This document shows positions 1 to 10,800 of a DNA stretch of 64,000 bases, one piece after another (the first letter of the stretch is position 1; each line of letters starts with the position of its first letter). The stretch is from Theristus sp. LFF4_11 (lineage: Eukaryota > Nematoda > Chromadorea > Monhysterida > Xyalidae). The DNA lies in contig JASANC010001276.1 of the NCBI GenBank assembly GCA_030248135.1, forward strand, positions 1-64,000, read 5' to 3'. The position numbers were made by a program, and so were the translations under genes. Under the pieces are notes generated by a model. The model worked only from the letters and a program-made list of their open reading frames with translations, did not search any database and had not been told where the DNA came from.

Positions 1-500
1 GATTGCGGCCAGGGACGATGGCCAGGGACGATTGCGGCCAGGGACCATTGCGACCAGGGACGATTGCGGCCTGGGACGATTGCGGCCCACGAAATATTGG
101 TGCTTTGTCATTGTCTTTGTCGCACGCAACTGGTTATATTACATGTATTCCTATTGTTATGCTCGCACACGAGTTTTCATTTTCCAAAAAGTTGTCTTCT
201 TGTTTATTGATGAGCAGAGGAGAAATATGATCTGGACAGTGGATCTCCTGGTCGCCGCCGTCGTCGTCGTTGCCCGACCAAAAATTCCGCCATCAAAACT
301 GCTGCTTTTTATTTTTCTGTGTCTCCCCCAAACCAGAAACAAAGGTTTTACATAAATTTCCGAACTCATGGGCCACAAATCGTCCCGCGCCGCAATTGTC
401 CCAGGCCGCAATCCTCCCAGGCCGCAATCGCCCCGGGCCTGGCAATCTTCCAGGCCGCTATTGTCCAGGCCGCGACGCGATGCTCCGGTCATCGTCCAGC
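1..500. repeat. Partial copy of foldback element FB-1, cut by the left window edge
   Basis: The stretch begins with short direct repeats of the type GGCCAGGGACGATTGC. It then carries a unique segment (about 95-350), followed by repeats of GGCCGCAATCCTCCCA. The same unique segment and repeats occur at about 7,080-7,300 and 7,685-7,870, inside the complete FB-1 copy. The reading frames through it are open only because the short repeat lacks stops, so I do not call genes here. Confidence 0.75.
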
Positions 501-1193
501 GCTCAAATTTGGTATGGAGGTACCCTTAGGTCCAACTAAGAAAAAACCAGCCCGCTTTTGGAATGAGGCCCTTGTGGTGTGGCGCTACAGGTCTCCAAAA
601 TAGGGCATGTCGTTGAAAAACGTCATTTTTGGCGTTTTGACAAACAACATATTTTAACGCAACAACGAAACGTTATCGAACATTGATGCTAATATGAAAA
701 ATGTAGTATTTTGCAAGGGATTTCATGTGCTTATTTAGTTTTTCAAAAAACACAAAGCCTTGTTTTGGTACAAACAAAATGCGAAAGAACGTTTAAAACT
801 ACGCATGTATGGTACAGGTCAGATTGGTTAAAAACGTTTTTTAAGTAGACTTAATAAAGCAATAAAAGTAGCTTAAACTAGCAAAAAAAATTCTCAACCA
901 ACCTTGCAACGAAAATTCTAATTCCGGACGGTCTCTTGATTCGTATTTACGAACTTTCGAACAAACAGGTGCTATTGCAAACCTTTGTAACTGTGCTTTG
1001 TGCTTTAAAAAAAGGTGGTTTACTTCCGTCCATAAGAACGTCTGTAGGATGTTCCTTCATAATGCGGCACGTTGTTGAAAAGTGTAACATGTTCGTGGTC
1101 TTATCGATTCACATGCACAGCCTGTACACTTAGGCAAAAACAGTTTTTTTCTTTCTGAAAACAATCCATGCATTATTATCTATAATACTAAGA
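501..1193. other. Intergenic, AT-rich, no gene seen
   Basis: No reading frame longer than about 65 codons and no GC-rich exon-like patch, unlike the confirmed exons elsewhere in the window. I see no RNA gene here. Confidence 0.5.
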
Positions 1194-1459
1194 TACCGTA
1201 AAGTCTTGCATATAAGGTCTCCTTATATAAATTTGAAAATCAAAAATTTCTGAAAAAAGTGGAATTTTGTGTGACAACCTTATAAGTGGGAGGAGGTCTT
1301 ATAACGCAAAGATTAGGAATTTCGGGCCTTATAAACGGGGTGGGATTTTGACCGAATCAAAAATTTGAATTTTTTGGTTTCCCACCGTGTGACACTCCGC
1401 CCACTTTTGGGTGGGGGTCTTATAAGTGGGAGGAACCTTATATGCAAGACTTTACGGTA
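1194..1459. mobile_element. MITE-2 copy 1 (about 265 bp, terminal inverted repeats)
   Basis: The ends are near-perfect inverted repeats starting TACCGTAAAGTCTTGCATAT, with TA at each outer edge, as in Tc1/mariner-type elements. The interior has several TTATAAGTGGGAGG-like blocks. A second copy of nearly the same length lies at 24,639-24,903. There is no coding capacity, so it is a non-autonomous element. Confidence 0.85.
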
Positions 1460-3228
1460 GTTACTGTGTGAGCTGACTGACTGATTAAGTAAGTCTGTTC
1501 ACATTTTCGTTCCAAAGCATTTTTTTTCAGTTTGAACCTATTTTGCTATTTAAGTCATCATCTGCTAAAAACTTTACTCCATTTTCTAATGACGATGTTC
1601 TTACTCCATTTCTAATGACAAGGCAATGTTCAAATCGTCATTCTACATGACTTCGTCATCATGATGCCTTTTGCTCATTAGCAACAACTTACATACAATG
1701 GACAAATAGCAATTTTGGTGCTCAAAATTCTATAATCGACTGCAAAAGATGAAATAAAAACCGTCTCAATCTGGAACGCTGAAGTGCAACAACGACAAGC
1801 GAGACAATTGTAAGAATTGCAAGAACACGATTGTAAACTGAAATGAGTCGCTTATGTTAGGGTAAACGGGTTGAAAGAAGCTAAATAGCAAAACAAAAGC
1901 GACCGTTTCACAATGGGTACTCAGAAAAGTGTTGCTTTTTGTTACTAACACTCAATCAAAAAGGCCTGGCTTAGATTAATGCAAGCGCGGAAAAGAAGTA
2001 AGCATACCAAACAAAATCGGGCGTTTTGCTACGGGTATTACGTAAAGTGTTGCTTTTTATCCTTTCCATTCTTTGAAAAAAGCTTAGGTTAGGGTAGGCG
2101 GGCAAAAGAAGTGAACATACCAACCAAAAGCAGCCGTTTCGCAACGGGTCTTCAAAAAAAAAGGTTTTGCATTTGTCGTCATTTAAACTCTAAAAGGCTT
2201 GGCTTAGGTTAGAGTAAGCGGGAAAAAAGTTTCAAAACAAAAGCTGGCGTTTTGCAACAATTATTCAGTAGTATTTTTTCATCTTTTACACACTAAAAGG
2301 GTTGGCTCAGATAAGGGTTTTGCAATGTGTATTCAGAAAAGTGTTTTTTCGTCATTTACACTCCATCGACAAGAAATTCCAGTTCCACAAGGAATAGATT
2401 GCAGCATCAACAAAGATGTGGCCACGATCGATGGCGAAGCAGTAGAACGGTCTACATATAATCGATCAATTTTTAACGGGAATGACAGCGACATTGAAAA
2501 AGCTAATAAATGACAATTAATTTTGATTCTTTAAAAGGGAACGTCAGTTGTTTGTTGCTGACTAAAAAAGATTGTTTTTCATATTGTTGACAAAAAAGCG
2601 CGCCTTAAAACTGAAAATACTGTGATTTTCAAAAAAGTAGGAGCATCGAGTGATTCAAGAATGAACGATCATTTCTATGGTTAATCAACAACAATCGGTT
2701 AAAGCAGCTCAAAATGAAAATGCAATGCATGTTTAGTCCGGGTCGTGGGCAAGGTCAAAAGGCTAAACACCATTCAAAAATAACAGTTGTATTCAACAGC
2801 TAACCGTGCCGTAGGCACGGGTCAATTGGCTAGTTTGCTTCTAAAAATTGAAGTGAGTTTGAATCAATAAGCGCAGGGGTTCAGCCTCAATTGTGCACAA
2901 ACACGGACACATCCGTCTGCGCTGGTCATCATGTTTGATTGGGCTGTGCAGCCCGGGCCTTGTCGTACTGACGAGCCTGGGGGCCCACGGTATACGCTTA
3001 CCAGGCGAAACCGCAAGAAACAGTGCTTGCACGTTGTAATACAACAGCACACAAGCACCAGTACTGCTGTGGACAACTCTGTCCCGCGTCTGGTTTGTTT
3101 CGTGTGTACCCACGGTTTCGCTGATGTTTCAGCCAGACATAACATCCGTCTGCGCTGGACATCATTTTGATTGGGCTGTGCCGTTCGGGCCTTGTCGTAC
3201 TGACGAGCCTGGGGACCCGCGGTATGGC
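1460..3228. other. Intergenic; diverged local repeats, one doubtful terminal exon
   Basis: Between about 1,780 and 2,340 a motif of the type TTAGGTTAGGGTAAGCGGG...AAAAGTGTTGCTTTT recurs four or five times at intervals of roughly 110-150 bases, an old degraded tandem array. A frame ending at 2,513 (from about 2,355, + strand) is rich in charged and polar residues and could be the last exon of a gene lying to the left, but I do not recognise it. Two related segments at about 2,900-3,010 and 3,140-3,230 share a 90-base block. Confidence 0.4.
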
Positions 3229-3352
3229 AGTAGGAGAACTGGTACCCGGAGAACTGGTCACCGGAGAACTGGTACCCGGAGAACTGGTCACGCGGAGAAC
3301 TGGTACCCTCTGATTTGCGCGTGCGGAGAACTGGTCACCGGAGAACTGGTAC
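3229..3352. repeat. 30-bp minisatellite, GGAGAACTGGTACCC / GGAGAACTGGTCACC
   Basis: Two alternating 15-mers, GGAGAACTGGTACCC and GGAGAACTGGTCACC, repeat about eight times. The same array occurs in inverted orientation at 3,978-4,083. Both copies adjoin a shared segment (about 2,985-3,040 and 4,090-4,143), so the two arrays look like arms of one interrupted inverted repeat. Confidence 0.8.
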
Positions 3353-3451
3353 CAATCTCCAAAAGTTATTTATCCACACTCCATCCTGAATTTAATTAAC
3401 CATATCTTTTTCAATTATTTAAAATTAAATATAAATAACAAATAATTAAAG

Positions 3452-3861
3452 TACAGGGTTGGCCAAAAAACTACCGGACTTCAAACTACTTAAAATTTGA
3501 AAGTTTTATAGTATTTAGGTTCGCATTTTTTAATTTTTAGAGGTTTTTCTTTCTGTTTAATTGTGTTTTGACATTTTTTGTAAATAGATGAAAACGGTGT
3601 GTGCAAGATTGACGCAGACATTTGACTGCACCAGAAAGTAGTGATAGCTTTCGCTTTCGGCATTGAAATGCTTCCATGTCTAGCACCGATGATTCCAATG
3701 GACAATATCATCAGACATCATCAGAAACAGAAATTTTTTAAATTGAAAAAGTACGAACCTTAGTTTCCACATGAAATGTTTCCATATTTCAGCCTGAAAC
3801 CTCAAACCAGACGCGAGATAAAGCAATTTGAAATCCTGTAGATTTTTTGGCCCACCCTGTA
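3452..3861. mobile_element. Mariner-type MITE (about 410 bp)
   Basis: Left end TACAGGGTTGGCCAAAAAAC and right end TTTTTTGGCCCACCCTGTA are inverted copies of each other and match the general terminal sequence of mariner-like elements. TA dinucleotides lie at the boundaries. No transposase frame is visible inside, so it is non-autonomous. It sits between the two arms of the 30-bp minisatellite. Confidence 0.75.
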
Positions 3862-3977
3862 CATTTCGAATGAGTCAATTGATATAAAACAAACAAAGTT
3901 TTTACAAAATCTTTTTATTCATCTAAAAACCTTCAACAGTAACGGAAAAAGGCAGTGAAACACGCGCAACCAGAGTG

Positions 3978-4083
3978 GGTACCAGTTCTCCGGTGACCAG
4001 TTCTCCGGGTACCAGTTCTCCGCGTGCGTTTGTGAGAGGGTACCAGTTCTCCGGTGACCAGTTCTCCGGGTACCAGTTCTCCG
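3978..4083. repeat. 30-bp minisatellite, inverted copy
   Basis: Reverse complement of the array at 3,229-3,352 (GGTACCAGTTCTCCGGTGAC units), about seven units with one interruption. Confidence 0.8.
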
Positions 4084-4812
4084 CCACCCCCGCGGTATAC
4101 GCTTACCAGGCGAAACCGCAAGAAACAGTGCTTGCACGTGGTAATCTGCATCGACATGTGCATTATTTTTCTGCGTGGGTAAACTTTTGAAAGCAAATGC
4201 GTCCCGGGTAATTGAGAAGCTTAAAACACAACACACAGAAAACGTGAAAAGTCATAATACATCTCCCTTTCATCAAGCTTCTGCTCTCCAATAAATTAAA
4301 AATTGTTCTTAAAGGCGCTATAACGTTATAAATCATTGTTCACCTTCATTTTGCAGAGAGGAGAAAAGAGAGCTTGTAAACATGCAAATCATTTTATCCT
4401 AAACCTAATCCTGATCCTAAGCCAAGCCTTTTCGATAAGGTGAAAATGATCAATTTAGTTTTTGCATTTTTTCTTTCCTGTGTTATAGAGGAGCAGCACC
4501 GGAACTGCAGATGCAGCTGTTTTAATAATGATGCATCACGTTTTTGATTGTTTTTAATAAATTTAAGCTTTGCGTCTCTTAAACAAACCAAATCGCTATT
4601 TACAACACAAAACAACACTTTTTTTACAATCTACACTATTAACAGGCAGTTTGAAAGGAAGTGAAAAAACCTTTATGATCAGCACTGAAGACTGTTGTGG
4701 ATCAGCAGTGTTTTGATAGGCAGTGGAGAGTGAATACAACAAATGCCGAACTGCATCAAATTAAAATATGTCGACATCGAATTATTTCAATCAATCAATC
4801 AACCAATCAATC

Positions 4813-7800
4813 ATGGACGAAGAGCAGCAGCAATTTCTTTACGCATTGTTGCTGAATGAAATCACGGTTGGCATTGCTTGTTTTGATTTTATAATATCCA
4901 GTTTCTTCCACGTGTTTCATGAAGACAAATTTTAAACACTGCTAAAAAAGATTCAGCCGATTAGTGATATTTTATTCATCCAGTATGGCAGAATAAATAA
5001 GGCGGTCCTTGTATTCTGCAGACTAGGAGTTTTCTTTTTCAGGAATGCCGTGATCATTCCCAATTGTGTGTAAGGGAGACAGAAATGAACAGAATAGCAC
5101 GAAGAATCAATTATCTACACGTCACATTTGACACACTACACACGGTTTCAGAACGTCTTTTTTCTTTAATTCAACTTTGCCGCGTTCTTTGCACCCTGAA
5201 AAAAGATGCCATGTTTACACAGCTGAAAATGCTTTTCGAAAGTTTCCACGCCACGATGAGTCTGATGCTCAGAAATGGTTAGATAATAGATACTACTCAT
5301 TCTGGACTTTCGATGGAAATTTCGGAAACGGAAAAGGAAATGGAAACGGAAACAGAAATGGGGAATAATTTCTTCTAGCGTGAGAAGCGTGTTTCTCAAG
5401 TAACGTCATTTCGATGCTCGCATGCAAAGAAAAACCGTAATAAGCTGTAAAAAGTGATTGTCAAGCCAACTTTTTCAAATTCAAACAAAAAAAAACACAC
5501 ACGCTGGCCGTTCACACGCAGAAGAAACGAAACAATGCATCGGCTGCGCAGCAAACGTGCGTCGGTCGCCTGCCGCACAGTTTCGACGACTTCAAAAGTC
5601 TCTCTGGCGCGATCAGCTGTTTCGTCTATCCGTCGCTGGCTGTGTTCGGCGTGTTTGGCTACGCGTATCTGCTGCGTCGACTGCACGCAACGAATCGTTG
5701 GAGCACTCGATTCGGTGATCACGTGAAGTTGCTCTGTCTCTGGGACTGCGCGCTAATGACGTTGACCGTATGTGATTTGTTCGTTTCTGACCGTATCTGA
5801 CTCTCTGGCATCTATCTATAACATCAAGAAATTGCTACTTGTTTACACGAATAGAAGCGTCATAAAATTGCGAAAAGAACCAGATGACACGGACATGTAC
5901 ATACATGTATTGTGGATTTATTCAAACGTGTCCGGACTAAAATGACGTCATTTGCTTTAAAAACGCCCGTTTGTCAAAGTACAGTCACTAAAATGTCAGT
6001 TTGGTGTGACTGATTCGACATTCACCATTTGTTTACGGGAAGAAATCGGCTAAACGGAAAGTCTGGTTTGCAGTGAACGGCAAGCGCATGTTTGGCGGCA
6101 CATGACGTCATTTCAGTGGGACAGGTTTAAAAAAATAGGTCATACATACATGTACTAACGAGGCGCTTTTGTACATAGGTGACGAATAAGAGTGTGCCCC
6201 ACTGGGTACACGAAACGACATACGCCGGACACAGCGCGCATGCAGATCATTGGTGGGCGATGTTTGAGTTGCTCATTGGTCCCGTCCATGACACCGCGTT
6301 AACCACAGCCACCTGGCATTTGATCGCACTCTCATCGGAGCGGTCAGTTGTTCACACCATCGCGCTTGATGTCTTATTTTTCCGAGCGGCTTTTAATCAA
6401 TCAATAACCGGCGATGAAATCGGAACACCACAAAACAGAAAAGTTTTACAAGTATAGTCGTCCTGGATAATTTGTAGTATTAGCTGATTAGCTGGTGGTT
6501 TTGCCTGAATGTCAAGTTCAAAAAAGAAATTTAATCTTTTTTTGTTTTTTTTTATTTTTGATGTGCGAGCATTTGTGAGGCAAACGGTCTTTTGCGGCCG
6601 AAGTATAGCGGCCTGAAGGATTGCGGCCTGGACGATAGCGGCCGGAGCATCGCGGCCTGGACAATCGCGGCCTGGAAGATTGCGGGCCGGGGCGATTGCG
6701 GCCTGGGAGGATTGCGGTCTGGGAGGATTGCGGCCTGGGACAATTTTGGCGCGGGACGATTGCGGCCCAAGTATAGCGGCCTGGACGATAGCGGCCGGAG
6801 CATCGCGGCCTGGAAGATTGCGGGCCGGGGCGATTGCGGCCTGGGAGGATTGCGGTCTGGGAGGATTGCGGCCTGGGACAATTGCGGCGCGGGACGATTG
6901 CGGCCGAAGTATAGCGGCCTGGACGATAGCGACCGGAGCATCGCGGCCTGGACAATAGCGGCCTGGAAGATTGCGGCCCGGAACAATTGCGGCCTGGGAG
7001 GATTGCGGCCTGGGACAATTGCGGCGCGGGACGATTGTGGCCCATGAGTTCGGAAATTTATGTAAAACCTTGTTTCTGATTTGGGAGACACAGAAAAATA
7101 AAAAGCAGCAGTTTTGATGGCGAAATTTTTGGTTTTGCAACGACGACGACGGCGGCGACCAGGATCCACTGTCCAGATCATATTTCTCCTCTGCTCATCA
7201 ATAAACAAGAAGACAACTTTTTTGGAAAAAAATGAAAACTCGTGTGCGAGCATAACAATAGGAACAATATAACCAGTTGCGTGCGACAAAGACAATGAAA
7301 AAGCACCAATATTTCGTGGGCCGCAATCGTCCCAGGCCGCAATCGTCCCTGGTCGCAATGGTCCCTGGCCGCAATCGTCCCTGGCCGCCATCGTCCCTGG
7401 CCGCAATCCTTCAGGCCGCGATCCTTCATGCCGCAATCGTCCTAGGCCGCGATCCTTCAGGCCGCTATCCTTCAGGCCGCGATGCTTCGGCCGCAATGCT
7501 TCGGCCTCTATCTAATGGGCCGCAATCGAACGCACACCTTCGTGAAAGCGAACAGTTGGAATTTGAGTCCGAAAATTAATGCAAAACCTTGTTTCTGATT
7601 TGGGAGGCACAGAAAAATAAAAAGCATCAGTTTTGCCGTTCCATGTCTGCCAAACTGGCTCCACAGCCATTTACAAATTTTCAAGGATGAGCAGAGGAGA
7701 AATATGATCTGGACAGTGGATCCTGATCGCCGCCGCCGTCGTCGTTGCAAAACCAAAAATTCCGCCATCAAAACTGCTGCTTTTTATTTTTCTGTGTCTC

Positions 7801-10800
7801 CCAAATCAGAAACAAGGTTTTACATAAATTTCCGAACTCATGGGCCACAATCGTCCCGCGCCGCAATTGTCCCAGGCAGCAATCCTCCCAGGCCGCAATC
7901 GTTCCGGGCCGCAATCTTCCAGGCCGCTATTCTCCATGCCGCGATGCTCCGGCCGCTATCGTCCAGGCCGCTATACTTCGGCCGCAATCGTCCCGCGCCG
8001 CAATTGTCCCAGGCCGCAATCCTCCCAGGCCGCAATCGCCCCGGCCCGCAATCTTCCAGGCCGCGATTGTCCAGGCCGCGATGCTCCGGCCGCTATCGTC
8101 CAGGCCGCAATCCTTCAGGCCGCTATACTTCGGCCGCAAAAGACCATTTGCCTCACAAATGCTCGCACATCAAAAATCAAAAAAAAACAAAAAAAGATTA
8201 AATTTCTTTTTTGAACTTGACATTCAGGCAAAACCACCAGCCAATCAGCTAATACTACAAATTATCCAGGACGACTATAGCTTATGAATTTTTTGTCAGT
8301 CAGTTTTTTCTGCCGTATCGCCATATCGTGTTTACCACGAGAGATAAACATGATGAACCATATCTCCCTAGTGCCTACAATCTAAATACGCGCGTTGCGA
8401 GCAACCGTTTGCGTTGTCCGTATATTGTCTGTGTCTGTGTCGTCCATAGTCGAACTCAAAATTGTAGGATTATAGGGAATCAGCTGATTGGTTTGGGATT
8501 GCGGTATGCATGCGCAAACCAAACTCCGCCACTACACCAATGCCTGCCAGCCAGCTGATTCCCTGTAATTTAGAGTGCGCTCTCACCAATTGCAGTCTGT
8601 GGTTTGTCTGGCGCCCACTGCAGAGTCGCCGGTGCAATATAGTGCCCGTCTACCAAATCAGCACCGTCATCGTGCTGGTTGCGAGCATGGTACACTTGAC
8701 GCCGCACTTCGCACAGTACACCATTGTGCTGTGCCACGATTCCAGCGCGTCCGGTGCGCTGCTTGTGCGCCACCAGATCGCACAGCGTCCGGGCAACCCG
8801 CTGATCACGTCGAAGCTGTTCAATATTGGTGAACGCGGCCTCATTTCGCTGGCGTGGCGCTTTTTGTTGATTGGAATAATCCACTGTATTGTATACACTG
8901 TAGCTTTCATTTTGATGCTCTGATAGCCATTCATTATCCGATCTACGCTAACTTCGGCGTTGCAATCTGAATGATTGCTGTGAATCTCGACTTTTGTGCC
9001 ACTTTAATCAGTGATCAAAACCTCAAGCTTTTAGGTTTCAATTTAGCAAAACTACTCGCTGCGCCAATTGCAGTCGTGAAAGTGCTGCCGAGTCTACTGC
9101 TCGACTGTCCGGTGCCATTTTTTCTGATGCTCATCATCGCCGTGTTGACGGCGAAGTTCGCGAAGAAAACGTACGGCCGCGCGCGGACGGACGGAGCGGA
9201 ACGCACGGTGGCGTTCGACTCGTTGCGCGCCACACGCAGATGCTCGCTGCGGCTGCAGATTTCACTGCTGGTTCGCACAAGTCTCTTGATTCGAACGTGT
9301 CCTTTCCTTTAATAATCTCAAGTTTTTTTTTGTTTGAATGGAATGGATAGTAGGTGATGGTGGATTATTTCGAAACAACTTTTTTTGGAACTGTGGACCT
9401 TGCGCCACCTTCAATGCACACGTATGCACACTGCGACATACCGCACGGATGTGCCTGGTTGCCGCGGTGTTTGTTGGTGACACGGACGTCTGGAAAAAAA
9501 TCTAAAGGAGTTCTCTCCACTCAAGCAGACTTTGTCAACAACGCAGCTCTCTAGGCTCAGAGAACGACAATATAGTATGTATTGTGGATTTATTCAAACG
9601 TGTCCGGACTAAAATGATGTCATTTGCTTTAAAAACGCCCGTTTGTCAAAAAACAGGCACTAAAATGTCCAGTTTGGTGTGACTGATTCGACATTCACCA
9701 TTTGTTTACGGGAAGAAATCGGCTAAACGAAAATTCTGGCTTGCTGTGAACGGCAAGCGCTTGTTTGGTGGCTCATGACGTCATTTCAGCGGGACACGTT
9801 TAAAAAAATAGGCCATACACCCCAAGCACACAACAGGTACTCTGCGCAAAATATCTGCTCGCGAGTTTACTGTTGTTCCTCGTCACGGTCGGCACTCTGT
9901 TGACGGACGTGCTGCGCATTCCGGTGATGGTGAACAACCCGGCGATCCGTCTGCTGATGTACTTCGACGGCCTCTGGCTGACGATGCTGCTCGTGCACGC
10001 GTCCACCAACTGGCTCGTGTTCACCGTCAGCACCAAACGTGCCCACTTGACCTCAGTGAGAGCAATCTGATTATTGCTCTGTTATTTTACTTCTTTGGTT
10101 TGCACCGTGTTTCGGAAACGCCAAGCTTCGGAACACCGGCAGTGTGTTTGTCTGGAGACTCTGTATTTTCTCTCAGTATGTGCGCATAGCGGCACAGTTT
10201 ATTTATGATTTGGCTGGTTTTATAGCATTATTACGCATCTTATTATAATCGGTCTCAACTCAAAGGTTTCTACTCGCAAAGATACGATCACAAAATGTTT
10301 TAAAAAACACTGTTTACGACTCCGATGTGTTTTCCTCAAAACACTCTATAGGCAACAACAAGTGGGGCGCAGGATCGAAGGCAAAAACCAAATAAGTTCA
10401 AAAACCAACCACCCTCCTGGGCCTGGTGGTAGTGCGTTAGACTACAGTCTGTGCGCTCGGGGGATCGAGCCCCGCCGAGGGGTGTATAGGCACTTAATGA
10501 CAGAGAAAACTCGATGGGCGCCCTACTCAATGGCGTTCTGTACGCTTCTCTGGGTTAGCCCTGGCTGAAAACATCGCCTAAAAATCACAACAACAACAAC
10601 CAACGATCACCATCGCAGCACACGCCGTCCACCGTGCGCCCGGTGCCGCTGCAGAGCGTGCAGACGCGAGCGCGCGCCCGCAGCTACGTCGACCCGAACC
10701 TCGAGCTCGAGCGCGCGGACGCGCGCATGCTGATGGAGGCGTGGCGGCACAGCGAGTGGCGAACGTTCGGCCGCGAACTGCTGCGACGTGCCTGCGAGCA

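Noticed and set aside
2325..2513. A 62-codon + strand frame as a gene
   Set aside because: It may be a terminal exon of something to the left, but I found no clear acceptor, no partner exon and no family.
6397..7496. Overlapping open frames of 150-314 codons rich in Arg, Pro, Gly and Trp
   Set aside because: They translate the 14-15-base units of foldback FB-1 on both strands. The same frames recur in each copy of the element.
10430..10490. A tRNA gene on the + strand
   Set aside because: A- and B-box-like words are present, but no good anticodon and acceptor stems. A second copy with the same non-tRNA body shows it is a SINE.
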